Assembly (NCBI GenBank): GCA_029891385.1 | Contig: JAIWQS010000232.1 | Span: 1 to 64,000 of the forward strand | From: Erythroxylum novogranatense | Taxonomy: Eukaryota; Streptophyta; Magnoliopsida; Malpighiales; Erythroxylaceae | Length of the DNA stretch: 64,000 nucleotides | Direction of reading: 5' to 3' | Part shown: piece by piece, positions 1-12,639 of the stretch | How the letters are laid out: each line of letters begins with the position of its first letter | Numbering within the stretch: the stretch's first letter is position 1 | Notes under the pieces: generated by a model | Database searches by the model: none | Seen by the model: the letters and a program-made list of their open reading frames with translations, nothing else | Told to the model about the DNA's origin: nothing | Made by a program: the position numbers and the translations under genes

Positions 1-345
1 GGCGTGGTGTTGTCGCAGATATTGGAATCTCTTCCTCTCAGATTGAGTAGTCCTCCAATTGATACTTGATCCACAATATTTGTGAACAACAACTCATGGC
101 ATATATATTCAGCTTTGGGCGCTGATAATGCAATCGAGCTTTGTCTCTCGCTTGACCATGACACTAGGTTTGGTCCAAGAAAGTGACACCACCACTGCAT
201 TCATCTTTGTTTCGACTTCACAAAAGTTTTGGTCGAATGTAACTTCGTAACTAGAATCACATAATTGACTAATACTTATGAAGTTATGCTTTAGACCATC
301 AACTAATAGTACGTTGTTAATGCATGCATGGGAATTTTATCAATC
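1..345 (-). pseudogene. Ty1/copia pol remnant with a large internal deletion
   Basis: Reading the minus strand, about 315 down to 215 encodes a segment like the copia region between protease and integrase (LLVDGLKHNFISISQLCD). After a short unrelated-looking stretch, about 195 down to 1 encodes copia RNase H pieces: CHFLGPNLVSWSS, then SIALSAPKAEY, then QILWIKYQLEDYS, then a broken IPI..CDNT. In an intact copia polyprotein integrase and reverse transcriptase lie between these parts, so more than about 2 kb is missing. The RNase H pieces sit in different frames. The element runs off the left edge. The copia assignment is firm from motif order; the lineage is not determined, though Sirevirus-like copies lie nearby. 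Confidence 0.72.
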
Positions 346-1490
346 TTACTTAATGTCCGTTTTCTAGTGAATCAAATCCCATAGATTTACCCTCGTGGTG
401 TTTGTGAGGAAGATCATGGTTTCTTCTATGCCGGTAACATTTCGCTTTTCTTTTGTTTATTCTATTTCGTAATCAAATTTCACATTTTACTTTGTTATTT
501 TACGCCTAATTGACTTGAATGGATAATTCAAGTGGTGAGGATGACAGCTTGGTATCAACGAACTCTTTCGAGGTACTTGTTCTTTTAAAGGAGTGCAAAG
601 GTTGATCGTGTTTCACGAGAAGTTCTTTGAAATCTTCCAGGTCAACAGCTCTTCTAACTCCATACAGTGGAACTAGTGTATCGATTCTATCCCTAAAATA
701 TATGGTGAGGGGTCGCTTTGCATTCTTGAATCCATGAATATGGTTGATCATGAGAAGATGCAAAATATTGCGGTTTACTTTTGAAACGCTTAGACGCCTA
801 TCATTAGACTACGAGCATTTTGTCAAGGTGTAAAGGAATTCATACACCTCTCATCTAAACTTGCTCAAATAGAGGGTCTATGGGCTAAGACCTCTGTTTT
901 GAAAAGCTCATTGACATCTATGACAAAGCAAGAAGATGCTATTTGACAATGATTTCGCCAACACAAAGCAGCAGAGCTACTTTGAGGTTTCGAGAACCGC
1001 CTTAAGTCAAGAAAAGAAGAAGTATGATTTAACTAAAGAGATGCTTCGTCAGGTAGAGAAGTGTTAGCTGTCAGAGGCTAAGACATTGAAACCGCAGTTT
1101 CAGCGGAAGAGTTTGGTGAAGATGCATTGAGTCGAGAGAAGCATGGATGTCGCTTATAACTAAATGGTAAAAGCCATGGATCGAATAGCGTATGAAACCA
1201 TGTGGAAGTATTAAAGACAAAGACTGGAGACATGAAGGGTTCACCTGTGTTTCCAACTATGTTAAGTTGTAATAATATTGTTGATGTAGAATCAGAATCG
1301 TATTTATCAATTATGATGTTGATGTTTGTGTAAACAAAATAAAAGGTGTCGTTTGTGTTTCCAAGTTCTAGATGGGCCATTTTAGAATCTTCTACTAGTC
1401 ATTCGCATTATCTAGATCGAAAGCTAAAGTTCTATCCATTGTAAGTCTTACTAATGACAAAGGTTTGGGTGCATTTCGATCAGTATTTTC
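346..1490. other. No supportable gene; degenerate coding-like sequence
   Basis: No continuous gene is visible. Short open stretches exist on both strands, the longest about 85 codons on the minus strand near 506-763, but none shows a recognisable domain. The plus strand around 830-1,250 reads like a frameshifted, charged, possibly coiled-coil peptide. It may be part of a gag or accessory protein of the neighbouring copia-type elements. I cannot assign it. Confidence 0.4.
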
Positions 1491-1499
1491 CTTTCCTTT

Positions 1500-2760
1500 G
1501 GTTACCAAATTTTACCGAAATGTCGGTGTTCACTGTGGTGCTCTTCTTCTAATTTCGCTCATGTTTGCTTACTTTGAATACGCTTTGGCAAGAATCGACA
1601 TTATTATACCCGCTTAGAACATTATTCGATACAAGAAAAACAGTCTTCCGTTCATACATTTTGGGGTTAGCGTGTCTTTCCTTGCCACAATTAAAAATTA
1701 TGACGGTCTCACCTATGAATTAAAGCGTTAATCTCTTTTCTCGTGTTTATTTCAGTAATACTAGATGACAAAGGTTTGACATTATGCCTATTAATTGAAC
1801 GTCAATCTACCCGATGTAAGAAATCTGCGCTTAAAAAGAAGAGATTTTAAGTCTAAACGACTTGACATAAATGATGTTGATAAAGTACAAATAATGATGA
1901 AAACAAGACGGAATTTTAAAAGCAAACCAAGTTGAAAAGCGATGGAAGCAAAACCGATGGAAGCTTAAAGGCATTTAAAGTTGTGCAAAAGTAGACGGAG
2001 TAAAAGCACGATGGAAAGCAGAGGAAAGCAAAGCACGGTGAATTAAGAATCAGTTTGAGTTAGTTACAAAAGTCAATTGAATAACCGGCTCTTTCAAGAT
2101 TCAAGCAACTTCGCTCGCTGCCTTCATCTTCATGGAAAATGTAAAATAATTGTAGAAGGTCAATCTGTCAGGAGTAGTACGTGAGAAACCTATTAGCTAT
2201 GAATTGAAACGTCACTGGCATTTGGCAGAATTGCCATTATCATAATAGTTAGAAGATTATTGGATACAGAAAAAACAGATGTGAAAGTGATCAAGTTGTG
2301 GTTTTTGCTTTTGCTTCCGTCTACTTTTGCTTTCGTCTGCTTTTCAACTTCCGTCTGTTTTCCTTCTCTGGTCCACTTGTCACTTTTTATCCGCATTTCA
2401 AGTTTACGAATATGAATTTATTGGCCTAGAAATATTGCCTTTGGTTTTGATTTTATAATATATTTAACTATGTTGAGATTTCGTTCGATTTCGCCAACCG
2501 CTCTTCATCGAATGGTTTAATGGGCCGTAATCAAAGTTAAAAGAGCGCCCAGAGTAACGTTGCTCGTAATGAAGTTACACCCGGTAACTTCAGGAACAAG
2601 GAAAGTTCAAGGAAAATTTATGTTCGTAATCCCAACGAGTCTAGAGCACGCCGACAAGACCTTTATATAACCTCAAATCAAAAACGGTTCGAGTACCATT
2701 AGCCTCGAGGCGCTTGATCTCTCGCTCTCAAAATCCTATCGAACGAGATAACCATCAAGA
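1500..2760 (+). repeat. LTR-like and leader sequence of a Sirevirus-like element (copy I)
   Basis: About 1,525-1,840 matches the modules at 13.4-13.7 and 14.4-14.6 kb, including the recurring CCTATGAATT box and a purine-rich stretch. An LTR-type head starts near 1,845 (TTTTAAGTCTAAACGACTTG) and is shared with heads at 13,701, 14,605, 15,569, 16,822 and 27,289. Downstream come short repeats built on GATGGAAGC and a GTTTGAGTTAGTTAC segment also found in the LTR at 27.5 kb. Another module copy lies at 2,150-2,280. This is non-coding LTR or leader DNA ahead of the ORF at 2,794. Exact LTR ends cannot be fixed because the copy is diverged. Confidence 0.5.
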
Positions 2761-2793
2761 ACAGAGTATCTGAATCATTTTCAAATCGAAGCA

Positions 2794-3700
2794 ATGGAAG
2801 GAGCTATGATGTATGGAAGGCATGTGGACTTCAATCTCACGAAGAGATACAATGGATATCGAACCAGAGATTATTGGAGCCGATTGGAGAAATTTCTTCG
2901 CAGTCCGAGAGGATGTGTATCCAAATCAGGTATTTGATTTTTGGAAGTATGCACAGATGGTGGAAAAGACTATTGTGTCAACGGTAGACGGAGTTACCAT
3001 TATTGTTACAATGGACTTAATTGAGAAGCTGACTGGATGTTCAGCCGTTGGAGAAAAGCTTTGTACCAATCCAAAATGGATAACAATGGGCGGTTTAAAG
3101 GAAACAGATGTTAGTAAGCAGCTTTATGGAGTGAATGACCCATCGGAAAGGAAGACATCAAGTCTGGTGCCGAAAGCTAGGGTTCTTCATGCGATTCTCA
3201 CAGATCGTGATCGCATCAAGAACGAAGTTCAAGACACTTGGTAACTACCTTCATGAGCAAAGGCTTATTCTATCTCGCGAACCACACACCATTAAATTTA
3301 CTATTTCGATATTTCATTATATGTCAAACAAATGAAACATACAACTATTTATCCGCACGCACGGATGCTATTGACAAGAATTTTAAGAGAATCGGAATTC
3401 GCCTCGAAGTGGAAAACCTCGAGTGCCCGTAAAAGCACTATCAATTTAGGTACTATAAATGTAATTGACTTGAAGAGTCTCAACAAGAGAAATGAAGATT
3501 CGAGAACAAAGTTAGGAATGACGGGAGGAGTTACAGAAGAAGTCTCCTCGCAACAAGTTGCGATCTCAAGTGAGCTCACACGCGGATCAATGGAAGGAGA
3601 AAATCATGTGGAGGACCTTCGCTGAAAGAGTTTATGCGCCAAGAAGAAGTTAGGCTTGTTTCAAGATAATGTAAGGTGGGTCAAAAGGAAAGCAGAGGAC
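2794..3700 (+). pseudogene. Accessory 3' ORF of a Sirevirus-like element, 'putative plant transposon protein' type (copy I)
   Basis: The start ATGGAAGGAGCTATGATG corresponds to the start of the second copy at 24,782. After an early frameshift near 2,835 the reading continues as DTMDIEPEIIGADWRNFF, then a domain with SAVGEKLCTNPKWITMGGLK, QLYGVNDPSERKTSSLVPKA and RVLHAIL. Each block has a close counterpart in copy II (PSVGEKLSTKAGWMSQVGMK, QLYGTNDSKERKTSNLIPKA). This is the domain usually annotated as a putative plant transposon protein (Transposase_32-like); its biochemical role is unknown. Further frame changes near 3,240 and 3,330 lead to a segment matching PYGMLLTRIFKESGIRL of copy II, then the similarity fades by about 3.7 kb. 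It is broken in at least three places. The family assignment rests on the two-copy comparison plus memory of the Pfam family, so it is good for homology and moderate for the name. Confidence 0.66.
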
Positions 3701-5190
3701 TACATCCAATCGCCGACGATATGATACTACACTTACGCCTCTAGAACTCGTAGAGTGATGATGATTGCTTCTTTGCCTTCGACGCGCGCATAATGAAGTA
3801 CAAAGTTTACGCCAAGAAGTCAAAGAATGAAGGAAATAATGAATCGAATGGAGAAGATGATGATGTATATGCAGCCGTGATGATAGATATGCGTAAGATG
3901 CCGATGTAATTTATGCAGAGTCATCACCGCTAATCGCTTCTTATTATAAGAAATAGGGAGAAGAAGAAGTTGTTATTGTATTCTATGTTTTGTTTTTGTT
4001 GTCTAATTTGTTATCATATATATATATATATATATGGGTACGACTTATACGGATGTCTTCTATTGATCATCTTCAAGCTTCTTCTTCTCAAGATTCGCCC
4101 ATCATCTTCGCCAAGCTCTCAAGAACAAGGTAAGAGTCAATCAATAACTGCTTTTCAAGATTCAAGAAGAAAGAATAAATAAGCAAAGCTATGCATTTAA
4201 AGTTATACATACAAGTCTAAATCAAGATTAATTTTATTGTGAGTTACATGTAATAAGCTAAATTACAATTAAAGGAACAAAAGTTTGTCCGAAAGACGAT
4301 CGCATTTAATTAGTCGACAATCGTTGCTATTTTTATCAGAAACTGCTCCAAACATTCTTTTAAGAAAGTTATATGTTCTTTGCTGGTTGAAATAGATGAC
4401 GAAGTTTAATTGTTGTTATGTTCTTGCAATGAAGGATATGATGTATATATGCTAAAGAAGAAGAAGACCAAGAACAGGTAGGAATTGTTTGATCGGGTTA
4501 AGAGGAGAAAGGTTTGAAAGTTTAGATATAGAGGTATCGAGGGCGTAAGCAAGATCGCAAGATGATAAAGTGAAACAGAAGGATTTATGCTGAGATAGGT
4601 TTAAAATAGTTTACATGTGTAAAGAATAGTTTCAAAGAAGGATTAGTCAATTCAGATACTCCAAGGAATCGGTAATCAAATTTAAAACGAGTTCGAAATG
4701 ACATCAAGTGAACTCGCTTAAATAAAGAAGAACAAGAGGAAGTTAAAAGAAGCAAACATAATTTGTGCGAAGAGAAACCGAGAAGAAAACTAAAGCAAGA
4801 GCAGACGGTCACCGAATCATCACCCATATTATTAAGAAGAATGTCATATATCGACAGATAATTTTTTGCAAAATCTTCAACACCTCGTTGATTGTCATTA
4901 TTTGCTAAGGTGTTGAAGACTTTTCAAGAGATCATCCGTCAGAATGTTTGCAGGACATTCATCTTCATGATGATAGTTGCCAACCCCATAAGGAAGATGA
5001 CATGGTGAGTGGCGCTGCTCAAAGAAATTAGATGATATAATAGAAACTCCATCATCGTGAATCGAGTAAGATGACGCTGAGGATTTTCCAGATACCGCAG
5101 TATTGAAAAAGATTGAAGTATAGGAGTTCGATCCGTAAGATCTAATTATTGAGAGACTCGTGAAAGAAGACGAAGCTTGATTTTATCGAT
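3701..5190. other. No gene seen; TE-derived non-coding sequence
   Basis: No supportable ORF. A short (TA)n run lies near 4,016-4,036. The stretch 4,110-4,180 resembles the distal part of the Sirevirus-like LTRs (CAAGATTCAAGAAG-type repeats before a TATA-like AT-rich segment). The rest is AT-rich and repeat-like on the plus strand, with many short stop-interrupted frames. Confidence 0.4.
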
Positions 5191-5199
5191 GCAAGACAA

Positions 5200-5620
5200 A
5201 ACAGAGGGAGTTGAAAATACATGAAGTTGAAAAATAGATTTAACTCGTAAAAATGTATTTAAGTTGAAAATAGACGAAGTCGTAAAAGGCATTTAAGTAT
5301 GCGAAGAAATACAAACATAGACGGTTGACAAGACACACGGTCGAGAACGCAGACGGTTAACAAATACGTATTTAAGTTCACAACACCGACTAAGTTTACA
5401 ACACGTACGGTTAACAACACGTACGGTTAACAACACAAATGAACCCGACAAAGCACACTAAGCATATGCAAGAATGAGTTTGAGTTAGCTATGCACTCCA
5501 TCAATAAGCATTTCTTTCAACATTAAAGAAGAAAGAATGAAGAAGCGCTAGAGACAAAAGTTTTAAATACAAGTTTAAAGTTATGAGAATCTGGTTTTTC
5601 CTATTACGACGAGTATCTCA
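5200..5620 (+). repeat. Diverged Sirevirus-like LTR fragment with short tandem repeats
   Basis: The segment contains repeated AGTTGAAAA and ACGTACGGTTAACAAC units (the latter in tandem near 5,398-5,435). They are followed by GAGTTTGAGTTAGCTATGCA, equivalent to the GAGTTAGTTAC box in the LTR at 27.5 kb and in the copy near 2.05 kb. The order of repeats then TATA-like AT-rich sequence matches the LTR at 27,289. No TG/CA ends can be fixed. Confidence 0.42.
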
Positions 5621-7420
5621 GAGCAGATCAGGCCCGATGCGGCGCATATTCATTGCCATCGACAGCTTATCCATTTGTGACGGCAAGTGGTATTCAAAGA
5701 TCGGAAACCTTTTTCGAGACATAGTTTAGCCGATGAAGAAGATTCAGCATTTTTCCCTAAAATATCAAAATCAATATATATTAAGCAAGTTATATAAGGG
5801 AGATGAATTGAAACTAAATGGCACATACGTAAATAATTAAAGATGATGTTATAGATAAAATCAAGATAAAGTAAGAATAAAAGCACCGAGAGTGGTGAAA
5901 CCGAGCTCACAGTAGTTCATCAAGATCAATTTTCCCTAAAGAACAACAAGAAATCGCTGTACCGACCGCAGACCGAAAGTGTTCATCGGCTTCACGGAGA
6001 AGAAAGGTATCGCTTTCAATCAGGCGAGACTTTTCCAAGGAAGATCCATGTTCTTATAACGGAGAAGAAAAATGTCCATTGTCGCTGAAATAACTAGTTG
6101 AAAATATTTCGGCCGATTAAACCGAAATGTACATGAAAGAAGGAAGGGAAAATATAACCTCATTGTAATATTTCATTGCTTCAACGGCGTTAAGTTTAAT
6201 AGTTTTCAATGAGGTCGCCAAAATAGAAGCCGTTATAGTTCCGTGTCATCGGTCAAATCCATGTCGATCAAGATCCGCTCAATAAAGTAAGAATAGTAGG
6301 TAGGCAAAAAGTAGTGCAAAGTATATGGAAGTAAAAAGTCATGCTAAAAATATGGAATAGACACGAAAGGAATAAGCAACAAATCAAGATTGCAAATAGA
6401 AGGCAGAAACCTCGCTCATTGCATGCTTTTCTCACAAGAATTACAAGTAAAGAGAACTCCAGATGCAAAGAATGTAGACCTAAGCATTTGTTGCATGCCA
6501 TATACCAAAATTTTGTAAATGTGCTGAAAGGAAATTTTGGCTTCAATCCATGATATCTAAGGAAAAGTTGATAACAATGTTCGAGGAAGAAGTTTCAAAT
6601 TCAATATGTCACCGAATATGCGATGTGATTACCTTAGGGTAGAATCTAAAGACATGATCTTGGTGATATGTCGGTGAGATCCAAGATATACGGGATTATA
6701 TGTAAAGTAAGATTTTCCACCGATTTAGTTTTTGATGTGGTTGTTATTTCGTTGCGCCCTCAGAATATAATATTTATATAGGCTAAAAAAGAAAGACAAT
6801 TTAAAATTCCTATATAATTTGTAATAAAATGTTAGAAAGGTTGTACGAATATAATGGATTACCAATTTTGAGATCGGCAACTTCAGTATGGGTGGCTCAA
6901 CGAGGATGGCTGAGTCGAACCACGCTGACAATGCAATGCCTAACATTTCAAAATGATTTTTAGATAGAATGAAAAGGACAGAGTAAGATGTGTTATTATG
7001 AGCAAGGAACAAATACCGTTAAAGAAATTAACTTTGAGATTCGTGCAAACAATACTCGGATGAGAGTGAAGTAATTCTATAATCTTTCGCCCTCGCTCTC
7101 AACAAAACAATTCCAAAGCGATAGTATAACCGTTGTTCCCTAAAAAAACAAGAGATAACGAGAAGATGTAAAATTTGTTCATCTCTACACAAAATAGTAA
7201 CAAAGATACAGAGTGAGAATTACTCTTTATTTATGATAACAAATTTCGACAATGAAGCTTTTCCGCCTCTCGACGACATCTTTTTTTCCAACACTTCAAC
7301 GATTTACGCTATAATATCTATCATGTGTTAAACATTAATAATGTAATCACAAAGTGGAAAGTTTTGTAAGATTGTATGAAAAATATATTAAGCATCTAAC
7401 CAATGATTTTTGCTTGTCGT
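5621..7420. other. No gene seen
   Basis: Several open frames of 60-95 codons occur on both strands (near 5,650-5,910, 6,268-6,553 and 6,725-7,012). None shows a domain, consistent splice signals or a recognisable relative, so I treat them as chance frames in AT-rich decayed repeat DNA. Confidence 0.4.
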
Positions 7421-7429
7421 CCACATAAT

Positions 7430-7830
7430 CCATAAGACTTTGAAAGGCGTGAAGTTGAAAATCGAGGATGATTGCATCGCCTTGTGTGACAGTTCGATGA
7501 CCGTGCGATTTGTGAGAATCCATCAGATGTTCAAATTTTCAGTTTGATACTCAAGGGAATTGATTTGACAATTGCATTAGAAATGATATATTCTTGACAC
7601 TACCGTAAGATGTCTCCAATTTTCAGATATCATTGTTGAATATGATACCTCAACTTCAGGATCCCCGTTAATTATAAAGAAATTATTGATAGGTAAGTTG
7701 ATAAATGTGAAAGGAAAAAGTGTAATTGATATACCGAGAATCGCAGAAGACAAACTTTTGTCTTTTAGTCGGTGAATTAACCAAGCAACGACTGTTGTTT
7801 TTGTTGGACCATCACTTGACAAGACCATGA
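7430..7830 (-). pseudogene. Possible RPA-like OB-fold remnant beside the Helitron
   Basis: The minus strand reads SENWRHLTVVSRIYHF and, after a frame change, YISNAIVKSIPLEYQ then WILTNRTVIELS. This resembles the part of plant RPA70-like OB-fold proteins where a 'Y-IS-NA-VK' strand precedes a 'W-x-L-x-N-x-T' strand. Plant Helitrons often carry RPA-like genes next to the Rep-helicase gene, and this stretch lies just beyond the helicase C-terminus on the same strand. The match is short and the frame is broken, so this is a suggestion. It may also be chance. Confidence 0.33.
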
Positions 7831-8049
7831 TTGCGCCTGTGCAAAATATTCTTCATCAATAAACGATTATCCATGCTGAAAGAAAATGTTGATGGTCAAG
7901 TCAAGACAAATAATTATGCCTATAAAATCAAATCATGTGAATCGAGACAACAAACAAATAATATACCTTGTCTTGTGAGGAAATTTGATGTTTTATTATT
8001 TGACTAATTCAAAATTTCACTGAAAACAATATTCCTTGTCTTTTTTTCA

Positions 8050-10113
8050 AGTCTAAAGATTGAAAAGTTCCAGAATAATAAGAACTTTAACTCGATTCAG
8101 AGTTCGCTTCGACAGAGCTACATATAATTGTCCGTGTGAGAATACAAAGTTGACGGAGATAAATTCCAACATGATCAAGTGTTTGACCTTGGGATTTGTT
8201 TATAGTCATTGCAAAACATGTATTTAATTGAAATTGTGTTCGATAAAAGGAATTCCATTTTTTCGCTTCTCCTGAGATTGCAAGGGAATCTTAGGTATAA
8301 AATGATTTTTCCTTTCAGGAGGTCCAAAACAATTTCAATGAAATTGTATGATCTTTTAGTTGTCTCGATATCAACCTTGTTCCATTGCATAATCCTTCCG
8401 TTGGATTTAAATTTCTCAAGCATAATTGGAGAGCCTTCTTTCAAAGAAAAGTTTACGAGGAGGTAGTCCTTTAGGTTCAAAGAATCGAGAAAATCTTGAT
8501 AATCACTTGATGTCCGCGATCAACCGCCTTGTCAAAACTCACATATGAATGCAAATCTCCGTTAATTTTTGAATCATGATGTCATTAATTTCATCAACAC
8601 AATTATTCGTTGGACATAGCACGATCCGCTTATCATCCGACACGGTCTGATGAATATAAGCTTAGGTCGTGGAAAACATTTTCCAAAGAACCTAGTAAGC
8701 ACAATCAGATATTAGGAAAGTATAATCGTAATGCAAAAAAGATTAGTATGTAATTTAATGAAAAAGAAGCAACCTATGAATGATTCATCCTTGTTGTCGA
8801 AGGAATAATGAGTTCATCCGTAAACATATTTGATCTTGTTCATCCATCGTTCGTAGCCTTCTCCAACCCGCAATAAGAAATCACAAAATGTGGATTTGAG
8901 ATAGCTCTCATATTTGTCGTTAAATGTAGTTTAGAGATATGCCGCCAGAGATGTGAATTTAGAAGACTTGAATCAATGAGTTGTTGTTTCGCTGTTTGGT
9001 GAATAATCGCAATGTTCGCTAAAGTCACCACCAAATACAACAATTTTACCTCCAAAAGGCTGATCGAGTTCATTATATCTTGTAGTAAACCATTAAATGC
9101 TTCGATGGCTTCTCGCTTTGCCATGGAAGCCTCGCCCCATAAAATAAGGTTGGATTCAAATATCAATTTTGCAACACCGCTTGTTTGCTCAATCGACAAA
9201 CTTTTTGCTTTGATAAATCAAGGGGATTTTAAATTCGAGTGAGCCGTCCTACCGCCGAAGAATTGACGAAGAACGCTCGATGTCGCCATCGCTATTGCAA
9301 TGTGTCTCGTGATCGTAAATTTGCAAGAAGAGCTCGATATAAGAAAGTTTTACCTGCTCCCCGGACCATCGATAAAATAACTTGCACTCGTCAAGTGAGA
9401 ACTCGATTTCATTATTAAATCAAATACGTGCTTTTGCTGGTCGTTTAGTTTTGATTGTAATAAGAAGTCCTGCTCATCAATCTCTATATTCATCTCACTT
9501 TCTACCTCCTTATTTTGTCACCAAGCAGAATCAAGAAGAAATTCATGTTCAAGTGAAATGATAATCGCCTAAGCTTTTTCCCATTTGTTCCGTAGATTTA
9601 TTGATATCTTCAAGAGCCATTTTGTAATATCATCATATGTATACGATTAGAGGATGAATAAGCATATAGGTAGTCGAGAAAGCAGGTGGTCTCAAAGTTT
9701 CCTGAGTTCCCTAGATTTGCGGTGAACAATAGAACAAGAGTGTAGCAAATAACAACTGAGGGATGTTGGCATTTGAAATATGACACTTCACAAGTGTTTG
9801 TTGTATGTAAGAGTCGATGCTAGCAATCCTAATTGCAAGCAAAGATCCTCAAACAGCTCAGCTTTTCACCATCAACAAGCTAAAAGTTGTCAAACGACGC
9901 TGGTCCTCTAACATTTGTGAGCAATAATCTCAAGTAATACCTTTCTCCTTCTCGAGGGTCAACAAGGACTAATCGTCCTATCACTTTTCTCCGCTTTCTT
10001 TCCGACCACGCCCTTGTTTTTGATTCCAAACAAAATGTTGAGGGAAACCGCATACGACATTTCATTTCGCAGCCTTTTGATTTGTTGAATTGGTCCAAAA
10101 AATTCGTAAGCAT
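8050..10113 (-). pseudogene. Helitron PIF1-family helicase half (C-terminal part of Rep-helicase), broken
   Basis: On the minus strand, 10,113-9,880 encodes RKVIGRLVLVDPREGERYYL and RLLLTNVRGPASF, a block conserved in plant Helitron helicases ahead of the ATPase. About 9,400-9,330 holds the Walker A region: the GPG and the AGKTFLYRALL parts lie in two frames. At 9,170-9,100 is Walker B (NLILWGEASMAKREA), and 9,030-8,930 gives LLNSHLWRHISKLHLTTNMR. At 8,230-8,060 lie the C-terminal motifs AMTINKSQGQTLDHVGIYL and, after another frame change, FSHGQLYVALS. All expected PIF1/Helitron motifs are present in order, but at least four small indels split them. Several of the breaks I inspected fall on CTG/CAG. 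The protein would unwind DNA during rolling-circle transposition. Identification is secure; whether it is decayed or only mis-called is open. Confidence 0.85.
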
Positions 10114-10239
10114 TGTTTTGGAGAAGTCAAAATTCTCAATAAATAAGACAAATTAGCATCTTTAGCGAAGGAAACAGATTGTTGATCCGAAGGTGAACTT
10201 GGAGTATATAGATGGATGGATTAATCTCGCAGGCGGAAT

Positions 10240-12630
10240 TCATATATGCGCCATAAAGCTTCGGGGTGAAATCCAACGGCCTTCTTGAAATTTGTGATTT
10301 CGCCAATATCGCACTGGTTTTTGGTCGCTGACGCTAAAGTCGACAAGGTCGTGGCCCTTAAATACATATTTGTATAAATATTTAACAAGCTTCACAAAGG
10401 AACATATTTCAACATTAATGTGGCGCAAGCAACATCGAAGGTACGGGTTATGAGGAACCACCCATCTATTATCAACCTCATGTCCGGATATTTTAACTTT
10501 TCTTCCATTATCTCTACGCCTATAGCACGGATAACTCGCCTTCGCCATGGACAAAGGAAAGGAGTAAAACTTCGGGGTAATGACTTTGCATACACCATTT
10601 CTCATGCAGTGGCAATCGCTTGTTCATAAAACCACAAGGACCGTGGATCATGTGCTTAATGACAAGAGAATATAATCTGAATTATCATCGATTAGGTATT
10701 TCACCGATATGATTTGATCATAGGAATCGGATTCAACAAATTAAATTGTGGTCAAGTATTGAAGCAAGTGAGCATGAGGAATCCACGCTTTTGAAATTCA
10801 ATTACGTAAACAAATGCGCAACATCTCCAAATATTCCTTTTTGATCGTTGATTTTTCGTAATTTCAAATTTCGCTTCAACACTCGCACAATAAACTGGTC
10901 TCTTGTGCTTTTTCATGGAATTTAAGATTCTCTTGTATTTCCTTCCACATAGGGTCGCAAGTCATAGTGAGAAAAAATCTGGTTTGCCATATTTTTGCAC
11001 CAGAGCCATTGCATCTAGATAGCGCCGCTTCATGTCCCGGGTCACCGATAAATGAAGTCGAGGACAACTCACGCCAATTGTAGAAGCTTCAGCTTGACCA
11101 ATATTAACGCTATCTAAAACACCTCGCAAAATTTTCGATCAGATTTGCTCGCTTTTTCCTATGGAATTCAAGCCGTGATGTTTCAATCTTTATATAAGAA
11201 CCAACAACTAATTGTTGTAGTAGTCTTAAGTCGTGGATAAGCATGGATTCATCATAACTTCTCATTTGAAGTCGATGGCGTAATACTCTCGCAGATACTA
11301 CGCCATGTTTGTAGTCCGTCCTCGAGTAATTAGTAATAGTAAGAAAAATGATAAATTAGTTTTGCCCAATTAGACAATATGTCGGAACCAAGGTAATAAG
11401 CGCATAACCAACCTATGTTTTCGAGAGCAAATAATTCAGCCGCTGAGTAAAAGTGTTTAAAGGAGCACCGCTTGTTTGATCGTAACCATTGGTGCCGTTT
11501 GTTTGAGAATTTAACCGCTTAATGCGAGGATGCCATCCCGATTCACCCTGTGGAAATGTAAGGTATTGAAGCGGTCGTAGTATGCATAATAAGATTGAAT
11601 TCTATAGTTCAACCGAAAGGATCAGAGACTTGATACGAGGAGATTTATCATGTCGCTCATCATCGCCACCATATAGCAGCCTACTGGGATGCAGCTTGAA
11701 GATTGTAAACGCTACCGATCAAGACCCGATAACATCTCGTAACAACTGGTGATTTTCAAGGAAGGAATATCTTTAAGACGGCGAAAGAACCTAGCATAAG
11801 GGTTATCTTCAAGAATTGTCATAATCGCCTTCAAGGTACTTTCACGAAGTTTATCACAACCGCCGAGCCTTTGTTGTAGTTCTTCATCAGATCAAAGAAA
11901 TAAAGTTGGATTCCAGATACTTTATTGCTTGTCGACACTAAACCGTCAAGGAAATGGTAAACTTGTCCTCGAACACGGAATGTATAAACTCCCATTGTGT
12001 TTTTTGTCACCACGATCATATCTCGCTCCATAGGAAGTGAAAGCTACATTGTTATTATATGTACGAACATTCTTTCCGAAATGTTCGGATTCTTCGTCGC
12101 TATTTAGAAACAAAGACTTTAAAGCATAAGGCATCCGAGGAGCAATAATAGAAATTTGTCCCGATTTAACAACAAAACGATGGAGGTTCAAGGTAAAATC
12201 GCTTTATGCTATAATATTGACAATCTTCAACAAAAGGGAGCCGCTCATTTCAACCGTAAATTTCAGAATAATGTTAATGTTGTAGAGATGTGCGATGATT
12301 TATCCCTTGAAACGATAAAAGGACATTATAATGATGTGGAGTAATTAGGTTGGAAATAGTTTCGATATATTGTAAAACAGCTTACCTTCATTTATGTAAG
12401 AGGGTTCATAACTTGGAAGTCGACCGTGGAAGGTCTGATATTAATGAAAGATTCCTTCGTTGAGGAGTAATTCTTTGTCAAGTGTAGATGAAGTGGAAGA
12501 TGTGTTTTGGCACTCGATTTTTCTACGCCGTCGCAACAATTCTTGTTTTTTTCATTTGGCATTTGAGCATAATTTTGACGCCTTTTAGCATTTCTATCCA
12601 TATGTAAATACCGAGGAATCGACATAATAT
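10240..12630 (-). pseudogene. Helitron Rep half (N-terminal part of Rep-helicase) with HUH motif, broken
   Basis: Read from the minus strand, 12,600-12,560 gives DRNAKRRQNYAQMPNEK, typical of plant Helitron N-termini. 12,150-11,860 gives MPYALKSLFLNSDEESEHF, then RTYNNNVAFTS, then GVYTFRVRGQVYHFLDGL and SGIQLYFFD. 11,060-10,880 is the Helitron-like N domain (FFLTMTCDPMWKEIQENL). At 10,764-10,778 the HUH nuclease signature is readable (PHAHL), preceded in another frame by YVIEFQKRGF. 10,605-10,240 gives YRRRDNGRKV, NRWVVPHNPYL, INVEICSFVKLVKYLYKYVF and GRWISPRSF. The Rep domain makes the nick that starts rolling-circle transposition. It continues into the helicase half, so 8.05-12.63 kb is one RepHel coding region of about 4.6 kb. 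Frame breaks are numerous. Confidence 0.85.
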
Positions 12631-12639
12631 AAACGCCCT

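Noticed and set aside
6268..6553. Frames of 70-92 codons on both strands
   Set aside because: Overlapping opposite frames without domains in decayed AT-rich DNA; treated as chance.
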